Shown: positions 1 through 10,040, counted from the stretch's first letter. The stretch: 32,722 bases of DNA from Priapulus caudatus (GCF_000485595.1 NW_014577177.1:374900-407621), one strand, 5' to 3'. Notes: a model not told the origin generated them from the sequence alone. Numbers and translations: made by a program.

Positions 1-110
1 CAACACAAGCTGTCTGGCTTGAGAACTTAAGAAATTTAAGCCTAATTAGAATTGGCTCCCTTCATACACATTGCGCGTGCATTGTTTTCGATTTTCTGAA
101 GCGTTACTAA

Positions 111-227
111 AGCCCGGCGCACGTAAAATACTCAAGTAAAATGACGCATGAGTCAGTTTACTCACGTGTGCGGCGGATTTTCGTTGAGTAATTTGACTCG
201 TGCGTCATTTTACTTGTGCGCCGGGCT
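111..227. mobile_element. Harbinger-like MITE, 117 bp, TSD TAA
   Basis: Starts AGCCCGGCGCAC and ends GTGCGCCGGGCT, nearly palindromic across its length (one extra GTAAAATACTC in the left half). TAA at 108-110 and 228-230 flanks it; the other copy of the host repeat has a single TAA and no insert (GCGTTACTAAGCC). A 3-bp TWA duplication is typical of PIF/Harbinger elements. Confidence 0.85.
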
Positions 228-409
228 TAAGCCATAGATACCGTATGAACAGTTAACGCAGAAGATAGCTATCTCTTATTAGATGGTTATTTAGAAGTAC
301 GACGTATGCCAACTTTTTGGTTTAGCTATAAATTGGAGAATCGTGTACACACAAGATTTCTTCTTGATCCTTCTATTTTTCTTATATGCATTCACAGTTG
401 TCCATGTAT

Positions 410-745
410 ACCAATTTCAGTTCATGCTCATTTTTGCTAGAGATATTAGTTTAATTGCTACATATACAATGAAACTCCCTGATGCAATCAAAAATACATC
501 TATAAACCATTACGTCTTGGCCAGCAACTCATTGCGGAAATATACATGTGTGTATATATACACATAATAGCAGGCACACATGCAAGCAATGCCTGTAGTC
601 ATAGACGGAAGCGCATATATTTCCGCAATGAGTTGCTGGCCAAGACGTAATGGTTTATAAATGTATTTTTGATTGCATCAGGGAGTTTCATTGTGAGAAT
701 TTCATTGCAAAAATGAGCATGAACTGAAATTGGTATATGTGTTAT
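410..745. repeat. Inverted duplication (hairpin) within repeat copy 1
   Basis: The segment from CCAATTTCAGTTCATGCTC to CAACTCATTGCGGAAATAT (about 408-543) is repeated in reverse complement at about 620-740. Between them lies the reverse complement of the unit that follows directly in copy 2 (GCAGGCACACATGCAAGC). Copy 2 has only the direct arm. Confidence 0.85.
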
Positions 746-747
746 TG

Positions 748-805
748 GTGATATTGTTGATTGATTGATTGAAATTGGTGATTGATTGATTGACTGAAAT
801 TGGTG
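748..805 (+). repeat. TTGATTGA short tandem repeat
   Basis: Two clusters of TGATTGATTGA alternate with GAAATTGGTGATATTG. They lie at the end of the inverted arm in copy 1 and are absent from copy 2. Confidence 0.7.
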
Positions 806-1051
806 ATATTGTTATATGTGTCATATGTGCTATATATGTGTTTAGAGAATACGCACGTGTATATACGAGTCATCTTGCGCGCATATAGATGAGCTTGACA
901 GCGTGCCTGTCCGTTTCACTGAGCTGCATGTGAGAACATAACATACAGCAACCTTCACAGAGTTAATACATGATCATAAAACATGATAATATTGAATGCT
1001 ATGTATAATAGTATATACAAAGTAAGATTAAATTAAATCTATGCTATTATT

Positions 1052-1109
1052 AACCGATTATCCGATTATAATCGATTATCGATCGGTTAAGGGAAACCGA
1101 TAATCGATT
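1052..1109. repeat. Palindrome-rich ATCGAT cluster
   Basis: ATAATCGATTATCGATCGGT and the mirrored ACCGATAATCGATTAT pair around AGGGAA. Lies 130 bases before the first visible CCDC61 exon. No function evident. Confidence 0.5.
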
Positions 1110-1236
1110 ATGAAATTCCAGCCGATTCCCATCACTACCTAATTGTATAAAATGTCTGCTGTTAAGGGAAGCTTCATGCACAGGGCTTTGTCGACTCGGT
1201 GCTTTTATAAACATGCGATGGCGATTATTTCTGCAG

Positions 1237-1456
1237 CTATGATGCTCTTCTGGTGGAGAAAGAAGACTTGGAGGTGGCCTACGAAGAGTTGCGGTTGGCA
1301 GCACCTCCGAGTTATGCTTCGGTTGGACTTGGCAAAGAGGAGAGGCTGTTGAAGGAGATGATCAAGATGCTGGAAGAGGAACTGATGAGAGAGAGGACCA
1401 AACATCAGCGGGTGTCGGCTAAGAAAGACGAGGAATGTAGAGAGCTGCAGGCTGAG
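1237..1456 (+). CDS. CCDC61: CCDC61 exon a (coiled coil)
   Basis: Acceptor ATTTCTGCAG ends at 1236, and donor GAG|GTATTC follows 1456. One base completes a split codon, then 73 codons: YDALLVEKEDLEVAYEELRL and onward, Glu/Lys/Leu-rich coiled coil to CRELQAE. The frame is open throughout and ends on a whole codon. The first exon of the gene is not in view. Confidence 0.82.
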
Positions 1457-4400
1457 GTATTCGCTAGAGCTGTGTGAGTAATTACTGCACAGGCTTATGT
1501 TCTCGCGATGTCAGGTTGAGTTGCATGTTTTTGCACTTGTGTGTCAGTGTGTGTGTACGTGTGTGTGTACGTGTGTGTGCGTGTGTGCGTGCGTGGGTGA
1601 GTGTGTGCGTGGCCCACTCTGGTGTCTGTCTGAGTCGCAGTGTGATTGTGTGTATCTGTGTGTCTGTGCGTGTGGGTGTGCGTGCGCGCATGTGTGTGTG
1701 TGTGTGAAATGTTTACGTGCATGCTGATTATACATTTTGATTTGTATGAATACTGAATTTAATATTACATATATACTTCTGTCTATATATAAGCCTATAT
1801 TCACAATGTTATAGGTTAAGGACTTGCGGGGAAAGGAGCGCTCTCTTCAAATACATGTGAAGAACCTAACGAAAGAACTGGCTGAATATAAAAGAGGGTA
1901 TGTGACAGATTTTGTCTGTATATAGAATTTCGTGTCGGGGATGTACCTGTGCAGCCTTAAAATGCTAGGTCACTTTTTTCAAACAGGAAATTACAGCTGC
2001 CTTAATACTGACATCAGATAAACAGAGATGCCAACCACTACGATTTATCCGTATTTTATACGAATTTCTATTGCTTTTGCACCACTACAAATTTCTTTTT
2101 GTCAATTACTGTAATTTTTTGTCAATTTATTGTCATTTTTGACCCTCAGAATGCAGGAAATTGCATCTCAGAATCAAACAATTTTCCGGGGGGCATGCCA
2201 GACCCCCCCTAACAAACTCGGGTCACGTGACCCTCGAACTACTAATTTGATGGCCAGAAACTACAGATTGCTTCAAATATGTGATGGCATCTCTGGATAA
2301 AGTAAATGCAGTACAAAGGATTCACGAAGTAAACTGCCTGTATTCTTGATACAACTGCAGGAGAAGGTTATAGCATACTGTGCTTATGTGTATGTGATCA
2401 TAACCTGCCCCACTAACTGCAGTTTTTATGCTGTTATGACATATCTCTCCACTGTGAATGTACTAGGATGACATCTACTCTCTCTCTCACAAACTTCAAA
2501 ATTTATTACTAAATAACTAGAAAATAAATAACGTAATAATTCCAGAATAGTAGAATATATACATAAATTTGTATATTTTATATACGTTGTATTTGTATAG
2601 GAGGCTGTTCACACCACGACTAGGTGCCTCCAGCACCACAAGCAATAGTATGAGGCGCTCGGAATCCTATACAGGGCAGCAATCAGTGGCGTGGGCGAGG
2701 GAGAGAACATTGTCACGATTGTATCAACAAAGGAAAACGCCGTCCCCAGGTAGTACATCCATTATTCTGGTGACCTTTTGTTTGGCAAGTGAGAAGATGT
2801 TGTTGGACCCACTGACTGAACAAGCAGTGCATGCTACCAACTTCCAATTAGTCTTGTCAGGTTCTTAATATAGATGGGTCTCTCCAATCTGATATCTTTA
2901 GAATCGGCCATGCTAGTTTTTAGGGAAAATTCCAAAATATATTGGGTCATGCCTGAAAAATTGGATTGACATGAAACTGCAAACATGTAATCAAATAATA
3001 GTAGATCACGAAAATCTAAATTACGAAGTCTGAAGTTGACATATTTATCTTCTTAGATTGACTTTTACAACCTTTCAGTACAAAAACTACTCTTTCTTTT
3101 AGCACCAAGGTTTGATCCAACTGCCTATGTGAAGAGCAAAGAGAGGCAACTAAAATCATCGACCCAAAGGAGGTAGGTATCGTTTTCATTCAGTAATAGC
3201 GCCTTTATATATGACTATAGACTGTCTGAGCTTGCTTACACTATAGGTGAATCTCTGTGGAGAGCCTGTTTGTTTTGTTGCGCTTAATTCCACATAAAAA
3301 AGTCATTGTCACGTTATTGGGCTTGCTATGTTTCCACCATTATTTTGTCCATTTCAACTGATACATGCACATGCACTCACCTTGAAGGATTTTTCGTTTG
3401 TGTCAACCTTCCCCGGATGATAAATTCAGTGCACCAAACATATGTGTACGCTGTAGATGGCAGAACAAAAAATTCCCACCTTGTGACCCATCTATGAAAT
3501 GCTGGGGGAAATTTCCTTCACATAGAAGATCGTAAATGTTCCCCCTACTATCCCCCAGAAAGCGCTCTTTGAGCCGAGGCTCGTGCGAGCGGTCAGGATT
3601 CCTTCGCGGTGCCTCGCCGTGCGTGGGGTCAGGGGCACGCACTCGGTCGCACCCCATCTCTCGCAGTCCATCACCCGCTTACTCGCAGCGACGTAGTGGT
3701 AAGTGTACGTTCGTAAACGTACTTGGTTTCCGTATTAGCAGAACAAATTAATCACTGTAATGGGGGGATAGTAATCTCACTCAGTTACACAGGTAAATTA
3801 AGATGGTGTCGTGAATTAATCGAATCGTTAGTTACTAGGTGATATAAGTGGGATTGAGAGGTTATGGAGGATGGAAAATTCTCTTTGTTGGCTGCGTGCT
3901 TGGTCACTGAGTTGCACTACTAATTAAATGCTTGGTAATAATTAAATTTAATAAAATTTAATTTAATAAAATTTAATTAGATGCTTGAACGATTGCAGTG
4001 GCTTGGAAGAACTCTAATACATCCTCTCACCAAAGAAGGAGCGGGAGTCTAGCGAGTCGGTCTTCATCCTGCGAGTCGTCACGTAACAGGTATGTGACCC
4101 ATGATGTTTGTAGTGACCCATCTATGCGGTCCAAGTCTGGCCGGCCATCTTTAGATACTGTATTTTTTATGATAACCTGACACAATAGAGTCGCAGTGCA
4201 ACTGCTGCTTAAACTGTAAATGACTTTCTAAATTTTTGCTATTGGCATCAGTTGGCATTTATCTATTAAAAATAGAATAAAACGGTGTCATTAAACACCT
4301 GCATTGACACTGATAGTAAGGAATGTACGTGATCATCGTTAAATTGTTTCTCCGTAAAATCCTCCGTTTCCTGTCTCGTATAGCAGACAAGAGGACAGGC

Positions 4401-5217
4401 CACGCAGTCGTCAGAATGGTCCAATTCTCAACAGCCCCTCCGTCATTACGCAGGTAGACCAGCGTATAGTATGTAATAGGCCAGGCCATTATTTGACGAT
4501 TTCTTGTATGCTGTAACCTGCACAATCTATATACTAATCAGCCTTACCTGGAAAATATCGTCATATTTTCCCCCCATTTGTTTTGTTTTTAAATAAGTTA
4601 CAGTTAATTTGTGCATGATTACATTACAGTTAAGGTGAGGGGACTCATAGATATTGATATATTTTACTGAATCTCGCATGTACATTTTCTATGTTTTTCA
4701 GGTGTCGTCCTTAAAAAACCCATATAATGGAAGGAGTAAATCATATCCTTTTGTGTGAATTGCTATGGAATGTCACTAAGTGTTCTCACATCACTGAATT
4801 TATAATAACGTGCCGACTGCATGTCCTTGTGTTTAGTGTGATATCACATAGTAGCTTAATAAGAAGACAAACAATAGTAAAAAGTCCTATTAGATGTTAC
4901 CTAGAATACTGTCGGCAAAATGCCATATATATGACTTCAAGAAGCCTGATAGGAAGGTTCTCACTAGCAATAATTGTGTGCCATCATCGTGAACCTCATT
5001 TTTACTGGCAAGGTTTGACTTTTTGTAATCATCACAGTTTATGATGATCAAATTGTCAAATGCATGTCTTTCTCCTTAATGATGTACTATACAGCCACAC
5101 TCACTCAGGCCAAGAACCTCAAGGTGACAAAACGACCTTCACTCCACACTCCAAGTGCAACTGGAGACAGCAGATCACTGAGACGTTCTAGTGGTGAGGG
5201 CAAGCAAATAGATAATA

Positions 5218-5248
<31 letters not shown>

Positions 5249-5712
5249 CATATGTCATGCAAATATTAAATGCAGTTGGTATAAATTATGCATTTCTTGT
5301 AGGGTAATTATGGTAATTAAAATACAAACGGCTAATTGTAAATTTTGGTAACTGATAGAGGTAGACCAATGAAATATGTTTACGATTTAACCTTGTACTT
5401 GTATGATCTAAATGTAACCTTGTCTATATTTTTATACCTAGTCTTCTATATGTAGCCATATATCTATACAAACGTGTTTGTATATACCAGTGATATAACC
5501 AAATTGCCAACTAAATGTTCTCTTGATTTGTAGGTAATCCAGTAAGGCGGTCGGCCGACAGAGCTAGGAGTTCATTGGGCATGAACCACTCGGGCAGCTC
5601 AACCAGAGGTGTGTTGGGACCTCAGCCAGACATTGCTGAATTGGACGCTAGATTACAGGCCCTGCAGGATTATCTTAGAGATGCAGGGTGCACTGACGGA
5701 ACAGTGAACTAA
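1237..5712 (+). CDS. CCDC61: CCDC61 (VFL3) basal-body coiled-coil protein, 3' part, ten exons
   Basis: Spliced gene: exons 1237-1456, 1815-1897, 2601-2749, 3103-3172, 3559-3698, 3999-4089, 4384-4453, 4702-4735, 5095-5193 and 5534-5712, about 377 residues ending in TAA. Every junction is GT-AG and keeps frame (phases 0,2,1,2,1,2,0,1,1). Seen: a charged coiled coil in exons 1-2 (ERSLQIHVKNLTKELAEYKRG region), a RFDPTAYVKSKERQ block in exon 4, a Ser/Arg-rich low-complexity middle, and a C-terminal DIAELDARLQALQDYL helix. From memory of the family, these three blocks in this order are those of CCDC61, the homologue of Chlamydomonas VFL3, a SAS-6/XRCC4-superfamily centriole and basal-body protein that binds microtubules. 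The N-terminal globular head is missing: exon 1 here starts in the middle of a codon, and 1-1236 is repeat DNA. The family is usually about 500 aa, so roughly a quarter lies upstream. Confidence 0.88.
1530..1706 (+). repeat. TG/CG microsatellite in CCDC61 intron
   Basis: Degenerate (GTGTGTGC)n tract, all in one strand sense. It creates spurious Cys/Val and His/Thr open frames on both strands. Confidence 0.9.
1815..1897 (+). CDS. CCDC61: CCDC61 exon b (coiled coil)
   Basis: Acceptor TGTTATAG ends at 1814; donor G|GTATGTG follows 1897. It encodes VKDLRGKERSLQIHVKNL then TKELAEYKRG, the most family-diagnostic coiled-coil stretch. It enters at phase 0 and leaves two bases of a Gly codon for the next exon. 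Confidence 0.88.
2023..2295. mobile_element. hAT-like MITE in CCDC61 intron
   Basis: Terminal inverted repeats CAGAGATGCCA and TGGCATCTCTG; GATAAA on both sides (2017-2022, 2296-2301). CAGnGnTGCC ends are common in hAT elements, whose full target duplication is 8 bp; here six bases match. No coding capacity; 273 bp. Confidence 0.72.
2601..2749 (+). CDS. CCDC61: CCDC61 exon c
   Basis: Acceptor TTTGTATAG ends at 2600; donor CCCCAG|GTAGTA follows 2749. It encodes a Ser/Thr/Arg-rich linker beginning RLFTPRLGASSTTSNSMRRS and ending RKTPSP. Frame fits both neighbours. It carries no recognisable domain and matches the disordered linker that follows the coiled coil in this family. Confidence 0.8.
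3103..3172 (+). CDS. CCDC61: CCDC61 exon d (RFDPTAYVKSKERQ motif)
   Basis: Acceptor TTTCTTTTAG ends at 3102; donor AG|GTAGGT follows 3172. It encodes APRFDPTAYVKSKERQLKSS and onward, a short conserved block. In CCDC61 proteins an RFDPTAfVKaKER motif follows the coiled coil, so this is one of the two strongest identity signals. The next GT, four bases on, would place TAG in frame, so 3172 is preferred. Confidence 0.9.
3559..3698 (+). CDS. CCDC61: CCDC61 exon e (Ser/Arg-rich)
   Basis: Acceptor TATCCCCCAG ends at 3558; donor G|GTAAGTG follows 3698. It encodes KRSLSRGSCERSGFLRGASP followed by more SR/SP dipeptides (SHPISRSPSPAYSQRRSG). The exon is clearly more GC-rich than the flanking introns. 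Frame is consistent with both neighbours. Confidence 0.78.
3999..4089 (+). CDS. CCDC61: CCDC61 exon f (Ser-rich)
   Basis: Acceptor GATTGCAG ends at 3998; donor AG|GTATGTG follows 4089. It encodes AWKNSNTSSHQRRSGSLASR then SSSCESSRNR, matching the Ser-rich RSRCSSASS-type stretch of the family. Phases fit (1 in, 2 out). Confidence 0.78.
4384..4453 (+). CDS. CCDC61: CCDC61 exon g
   Basis: Acceptor TCTCGTATAG ends at 4383; donor CGCAG|GTAGAC follows 4453. It encodes RQEDRPRSRQNGPILNSPSV then ITQ. It is supported by phase compatibility and composition rather than by a family motif. Confidence 0.7.
4702..4735 (+). CDS. CCDC61: CCDC61 34-nt microexon
   Basis: Acceptor TATGTTTTTCAG ends at 4701. 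The frame reads VSSLKNPYNGR and reaches TGA if it continues, so an internal donor A|GTAAAT at 4736 is needed. That cut leaves one base that joins exactly with the next exon (ACC, Thr). Frame logic makes it likely, but the exon is very short and has no motif; it may be alternatively spliced. Confidence 0.6.
5095..5193 (+). CDS. CCDC61: CCDC61 exon i
   Basis: Acceptor GTACTATACAG ends at 5094; donor AGTG|GTGAGG follows 5193. It encodes TLTQAKNLKVTKRPSLHTPS then ATGDSRSLRRSSG. Incoming phase 1 is satisfied by the microexon. An alternative acceptor at 5108 (CTCACTCAG) would not fit the phase of the 34-nt exon. Confidence 0.75.
5209..5250. repeat. (TA)n microsatellite
   Basis: Alternating TA tract in the last CCDC61 intron, just after the donor of the penultimate exon. 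Confidence 0.9.
5534..5712 (+). CDS. CCDC61: CCDC61 terminal exon
   Basis: Acceptor TTGATTTGTAG ends at 5533; stop TAA at 5710-5712. It encodes a Ser/Arg-rich start, then PDIAELDARLQALQDYLRDA and a short tail ending GTVN. The D(I/M)AE(I/L)DARL.ALQ(D/E)Y helix is the conserved C-terminus of CCDC61 proteins, which anchors both identity and the end of the gene. Confidence 0.9.
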
Positions 5713-5824
5713 ATTACACACACTCTCGGTATGTTACACGATAGTTGCTGCCACCATCACAGCAATGTGGTGTGCAATGTGAACATTGTAAGTTCCCGAA
5801 TAGCGGAGAAAGGTTCGTGTTGAG

Positions 5825-5830
5825 AATAAA
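5825..5830 (+). promoter_or_regulatory. Putative poly(A) signal AATAAA for CCDC61
   Basis: AATAAA lies 113 bases after the CCDC61 stop. It falls inside the start of the 2 kb duplicated block, and the same GAGAATAAACCC context recurs near 19003-19014, so the signal may be repeat-derived. Confidence 0.45.
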
Positions 5831-6629
5831 CCCAGTTTGGAAGTTCTAGTCTCTGAAAACGCACCAGCAAACCGGCCCGAGTGATTCACTCGGGCATTCC
5901 TCCGCAGAAAAGGATAGGGAGACTTTGTAACCCTATCCTCTTGGGTTTGGGTTACATTATTGTATCTAGTACTCTATATGATATCATCGCCTAATATAAC
6001 TTGCATTTATCTACTATCGTTTTTTTCAAACAGCCTAAGTCAAGTGCCTGTACAGTGTCACACTGTCAGTAGGAGGGTACTATGAGTGACTAGGTGTAAA
6101 CTTACATTGTGCAACCGGCATACAAACATACTCTCTAAACACTCTGCTAGATTTAGCCCGTCGTTTCAATGCGACTGCAATCGGTTTGCTAAGTTGTTTG
6201 AGAGCCAAATAACCTAGTTTGGCTATTGGGAACACCATAGCGAGTATTACACTTGTTATAAATAAATTTGATAAATGAACTAGCTCTGCAGCCCTACATA
6301 ACTATAAAACCCCTAAAAGTATAAAAATTACAATGAAATCATAAACATGACTTTAGCATGTCGTCTTCGTAGCGAAAGGTATCGGGTACACATTCAAACA
6401 ACAGTGGCGCCAAAGCCCGTATATGATTCTGACAGCAAATGCATGCTATAATAAATGTATTTTGAACTGCTTATTGAACTTATCATGGATATATACAAAC
6501 ATGTGTTTTTATATATCTATGAGGTTATATAGATTACTTTTTACTGCGAATTATATTGCAAAGCATTACTACGTACATTGTTTGGTAGTATGGATGACGA
6601 TCATGGGGATGAGAGATAGAGACCTATAT

Positions 6630-6668
<39 letters not shown>

Positions 6669-6673
6669 ATATA

Positions 6674-7012
6674 TTATATCACATCGTATGGTGAAATAAA
6701 ATTCTTAAAAGAAAGATGAAAATAGGGAGGAGGAAACGTGAGGAGAGGAGAAGGGGAGGAGGAAATGGGGGTTAGAAATAAAGGATGAGTGCTAGAAGAA
6801 GGAGACGGGGTGATGTGGATGAAGTGGAGGAGGATACGAGGAAAGTGAAAGTGGAGAAGATCTAGTTCCTGACTTCCTGTCATCGAAATTTTTAGATGGC
6901 CTATATCTGTCGCGTATTCTTTTAGCCTCTTAGCGGCACTCTCTTCACCATCATCAACATATTTTACAGAAACAGTAAACAATTTGATAACTGCTTCCAC
7001 CATTGGAAGCAT
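6674..7012 (-). CDS. Short open frame in duplicated block, unrecognised
   Basis: 112 codons from an ATG at 7012 (a second, better-context ATG at 7003: CCAATGG). The first ~47 residues, MVEAVIKLFTVSVKYVDDGE then ESAAKRLKEYATDIGHLKIS, look protein-like; the rest is Pro/Ser/His translation of a pyrimidine-rich tract. The same start and most of the sequence recur on the minus strand in the second copy (about 20340-20200), where indels break the frame. Possibly an exon captured by the repeat, or a remnant of a transposon gene. Confidence 0.25.
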   Translation of the reverse strand: MLPMVEAVIKLFTVSVKYVDDGEESAAKRLKEYATDIGHLKISMTGSQELDLLHFHFPRILLHFIHITPSPSSSTHPLFLTPISSSPSPLLTFPPPYFHLSFKNFISPYDVI

Positions 7013-7749
7013 AAATTAACCTTAATTTAAAACTAACAGTTTGTTTTTTGTTAAACTCGTTTATGAACATTGTGCGGGTCAGACGACCCCTGCGCGTCAT
7101 GCCCTAACAGGCCTTGTGCAGTATTCTTATAGACATAGACACCCAGCTAGCTTTCTCCATGGAAGTCAAGAGCACAGACGTTCAAAAAGGGTGCTGCGGT
7201 GGTCACATAAAAATATATAGAGCTAGTCCAAAAAGACGTGATACAAAATTGCGTGGCACAGCTTTGCTGTTGATCTTGAGCACTGCACGCGGATGAGACA
7301 CGCACGCGACAGCGGGGATGTTCAAGTATGAAGCGCTGTCCGCAGTGGAGACGTGCGCCAAATTCGAGGCCCAGAGCACATCTCCACAGCGGTCAGCGGA
7401 TGGTCTGTAGTTTTAGAAGATAACAATGAAGACTTTGTTCTAAATAAGAACTATTGGTGGCTAAATAAAAACAATATACAGACCTTTGAATTTCTTGACT
7501 AGTCAGTCAAAGGGCTTGTTGGGGGTCCATTATGCAGAGCTTCCAATTGAAATGGCTCCTGAAATTGTCAAATGGAATTGTGTTTTTCGGAACCCCAAAG
7601 AAAATGTCTCCCTCTTACATGCACCCCCTCCCCTCCCTGATCAATCACGCATTCAGGCGTAAACAATAACAGAGATGAAATTGTGTTGAGTTTGTGGCTC
7701 TTGACGCACGTGCATTGACGTACAAGACTGTTGAATGCAGCGCCCACAT

Positions 7750-8745
7750 TTATGTCAAAAGATACAGGTTGACACAATCCATTCCTTATAATAAGGTTGT
7801 TAGCTATAGTGAGATGTTTACTTGTATACAACAAGTTCCCGTCATATTGCAATAGCATGCAATATCATCCATGTTAAAGGTATGCTATTGGGTACTTCCA
7901 TAGAGGTCTTTACTGTTCTTATTCATAGCCAGTATGATACACATTTATGTACACTGAGATGGTCGCTGCCATTCCTACCATAGCGTGGACCTTTCCATTT
8001 ATCTGTACAGAAATGATGTCTTAACTGTTGCTATATGTGTAACAATTGTGTGATTCACGAGTGGTGAGATAGAGGTCGCCACTATTCCAGTCACAATATT
8101 AGTATTTCAGAGTACTTATTATTGAGCTCAGTTATAACATGACGGAAGCTATATTCTGTTACTACGAAACTGATTTATATTTTTATTGATAGTTTATGAC
8201 GTTGACAGTAGGTTTTATGTTTATTGAGCATTTGTTTATAATATTGCAAGGGAAACCCAGATATAGTAAAATGGTAAAGATTTTTTACAATTCTCATTTA
8301 ATCAGTCTCAGTATTATTATTGTGATTATTAAATCTTTATTTCATTTAATTCAAACACACCTAAATGTACTGAATGCAGCTATAGTGCTTTTGTTTAAAT
8401 AGTCGCGTGCATTGTGCAACGGGTAAAAAGTTGACGAACGTGAGATTTGTGAATATATGTGCCAAGTAGAACATTTTCGGTCTGGTGTTAGGATAGGCTG
8501 CGCTGCCCTGGCTAGTTTCTCTTACTTTATTTATTTGCAATAGTCGATCGGCTCATTTTCACTGTAACTTCAGCAACTTGTTGAAATCATGCCTCATAAT
8601 TTTTCTCTCTCTTTTAATTGTCTGTTCTACTGCTTATAATCCAGCTAGTATGTGAAAATTGATCTCGCTGTCATACCCACCCGTGCATAATTCTGGGTTT
8701 GGAACTTAGGAACTTACTGCAAAAACGTGGGGCATGACCATCTAT
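7750..8745. other. A/T-rich stretch without recognised features
   Basis: No repeat partner in the window, no exon with family motif. Short open frames here are chance translations of A/T-rich DNA. Confidence 0.5.
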
Positions 8746-8753
8746 GATTCTAG

Positions 8754-8805
8754 CAGGAGTGGATAATAGAGAATTCTAATAGAGAAGCTCTATTATCCAC
8801 TCCTG
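8754..8805. mobile_element. 52-bp palindromic micro-element, TSD ATTCTAG
   Basis: Arms CAGGAGTGGATAATAGAG and CTCTATTATCCACTCCTG around a 16-bp loop. ATTCTAG flanks it at 8747-8753 and 8806-8812. Termini match the elements at 10062, 25118 and 25166. No room for a gene; must be mobilised in trans if mobile. Confidence 0.8.
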
Positions 8806-8812
8806 ATTCTAG

Positions 8813-9690
8813 TAATTCTAGTAGAGTGATAAATGCAATTGGTAGTGTGGTGGTTGTGACAACACTTGTAATTATTATGGTCTTACTTCCAACAACTTTT
8901 GAGATGTGCCTTATCTTTTGAATTTCATCACTGATGATCGCTTTCTCACCTCCTAAGATGTGCATATAGAATCCTATGATGACAAGCCTCTTCTCCATAA
9001 TTTGCTGTAAAATATGTAGGACCTTTTCGTATAGTTGTATTGTTCATTATATTTTTTCGTAAAATTTATTGGCAATTTTTATAACGTTGAAATAAATTAT
9101 TGAAAAATAAGTGAAGATGTTTAAGATTTTCTAAATTTAAGTCATAGGGTTAGTTGTTTTGGACTTATAAGACTTTATCCCCCCCCCTCTCTCTCTCTCC
9201 CTACATACCATTATTTACCTACGATGTAGTGGCGTTTTGCAATACACAACGAGTGGCCGTTATGAATCTGCACTATACTTATATGGCACCTGCTACCAAG
9301 TAATTATGGATGAGTGATGTATGATCCGTGCTGGTCTATATCCTACCAGCATGATATACCTGCATATAGTGAGCAAGGCTATATCACTATCAGTGAGCCA
9401 GCATCAGGGTGATCAGAAACAAGTCGTGCTGTGTGTGTACTGTGGGAACTCGCATAGAGGCATGTATAGGTGCACGTACGTTATCACGTGAGATTATTGT
9501 CTATTAGAAACCGTTATAACATTTACACCAATGCTATAGCCATTAGCTATTCGAGATATATGAGTCAAGACGAGATACTATCCTGTGTTAAATCATAATA
9601 TATTATAGCTACATAGCAACGAGGACTTCAGAGCAGTGTAATAGAAGTGTTAGACAAGTCGACAACTAGAAAAAGTTGGGGGTGCACACC
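8813..9690. other. No recognised feature
   Basis: Contains a short C/CT-rich run (9179-9201) and A/T-rich DNA. The minus-strand frame 8998-8750 (MEKRLVIIGFYMHILGGEKA...) runs into the palindromic element and has no recognised motif. Confidence 0.45.
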
Positions 9691-9730
9691 ATGACAGTCG
9701 ATGAAACACTCTTTGAGGAAACTGGCGAAA
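9691..9730 (+). CDS. Possible first exon (13 codons)
   Basis: CACCATGAC gives a good start context; MTVDETLFEETGE is followed by a strong donor A|GTGAGTAC. Phase 1 at the end would fit an acceptor at 12485 (CTGCAG) that opens VAFVINPIVENTTSCETNTL and onward to TAA at 12611-12613. Neither piece is recognised and the link is speculative. Confidence 0.2.
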
Positions 9731-9966
9731 GTGAGTACATGAATTTCACATTAGCTAGATTATATTGGAATAATTCACCCAAGATCCAATTAACCCTGCA
9801 AGTGACAAGTATACGTTGAACAAGTGAGTGAATGACTGACTATCTTTCCTTGCACCCTACCAACACAAGCTGTCTGGCTTGAGAATTTAAGAAAATTTAA
9901 GCCTAATTAGAATTTGCTCCCTTCATACACATTGCGCGTGCATTGTTTCGATTTTCTGAAGCGTTA

Positions 9967-10040
9967 AGGCCTATTTACACGATGCGTCCTACACGGTGCG
10001 TTTTGGACGTACGTCTAGGACGCATCGTGTAAATAGGCCT
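9967..10040. mobile_element. 74-bp palindromic MITE, TSD TTA
   Basis: Ends AGGCCTATTTACACGATGCG and its reverse complement CGCATCGTGTAAATAGGCCT; TTA at 9964-9966 and 10041-10043. Copy 1 of the host repeat has GCGTTACTAAGCC-type empty sequence here (interrupted at another position by its own MITE). A 3-bp TTA duplication suggests a PIF/Harbinger-type insertion. Confidence 0.83.

Larger units (their letters stand above)
1..950. repeat. Dispersed repeat, copy 1
   Basis: The stretch beginning CAACACAAGCTGTCTGGCTT recurs at 9862-10850 in the same orientation with high identity (for example the CCCTGATGCAATC and CCAGCAACTCATTGCGG segments and the final GAGCTGCATGTGAGAA). The copies differ mainly by discrete insertions, each annotated separately. 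No transposase frame is seen, so the class is unknown. Confidence 0.8.
5788..7748. repeat. 2 kb duplicated block, copy 1
   Basis: Starts about GTAAGTTCCC and ends about GTACAAGACTGTTGAA. Matches 18961-21120 throughout in the same orientation (GTGCCTGTACAGTG, TAGCCTCTTAGCGGCACTCT, CTTGACTAGTCAGTC and others). Includes (AT)n at 6630-6665, a purine-rich stretch at 6715-6860, and one terminal sequence (5927-5965) of the palindromic element at 22868. Likely a non-coding or decayed transposon; apart from the 47-residue frame at 7003 I see no protein. Confidence 0.85.

Noticed and set aside
1474-1804. Cys/Val and His/Thr open frames
   Set aside because: Translation of a TG microsatellite in a CCDC61 intron.
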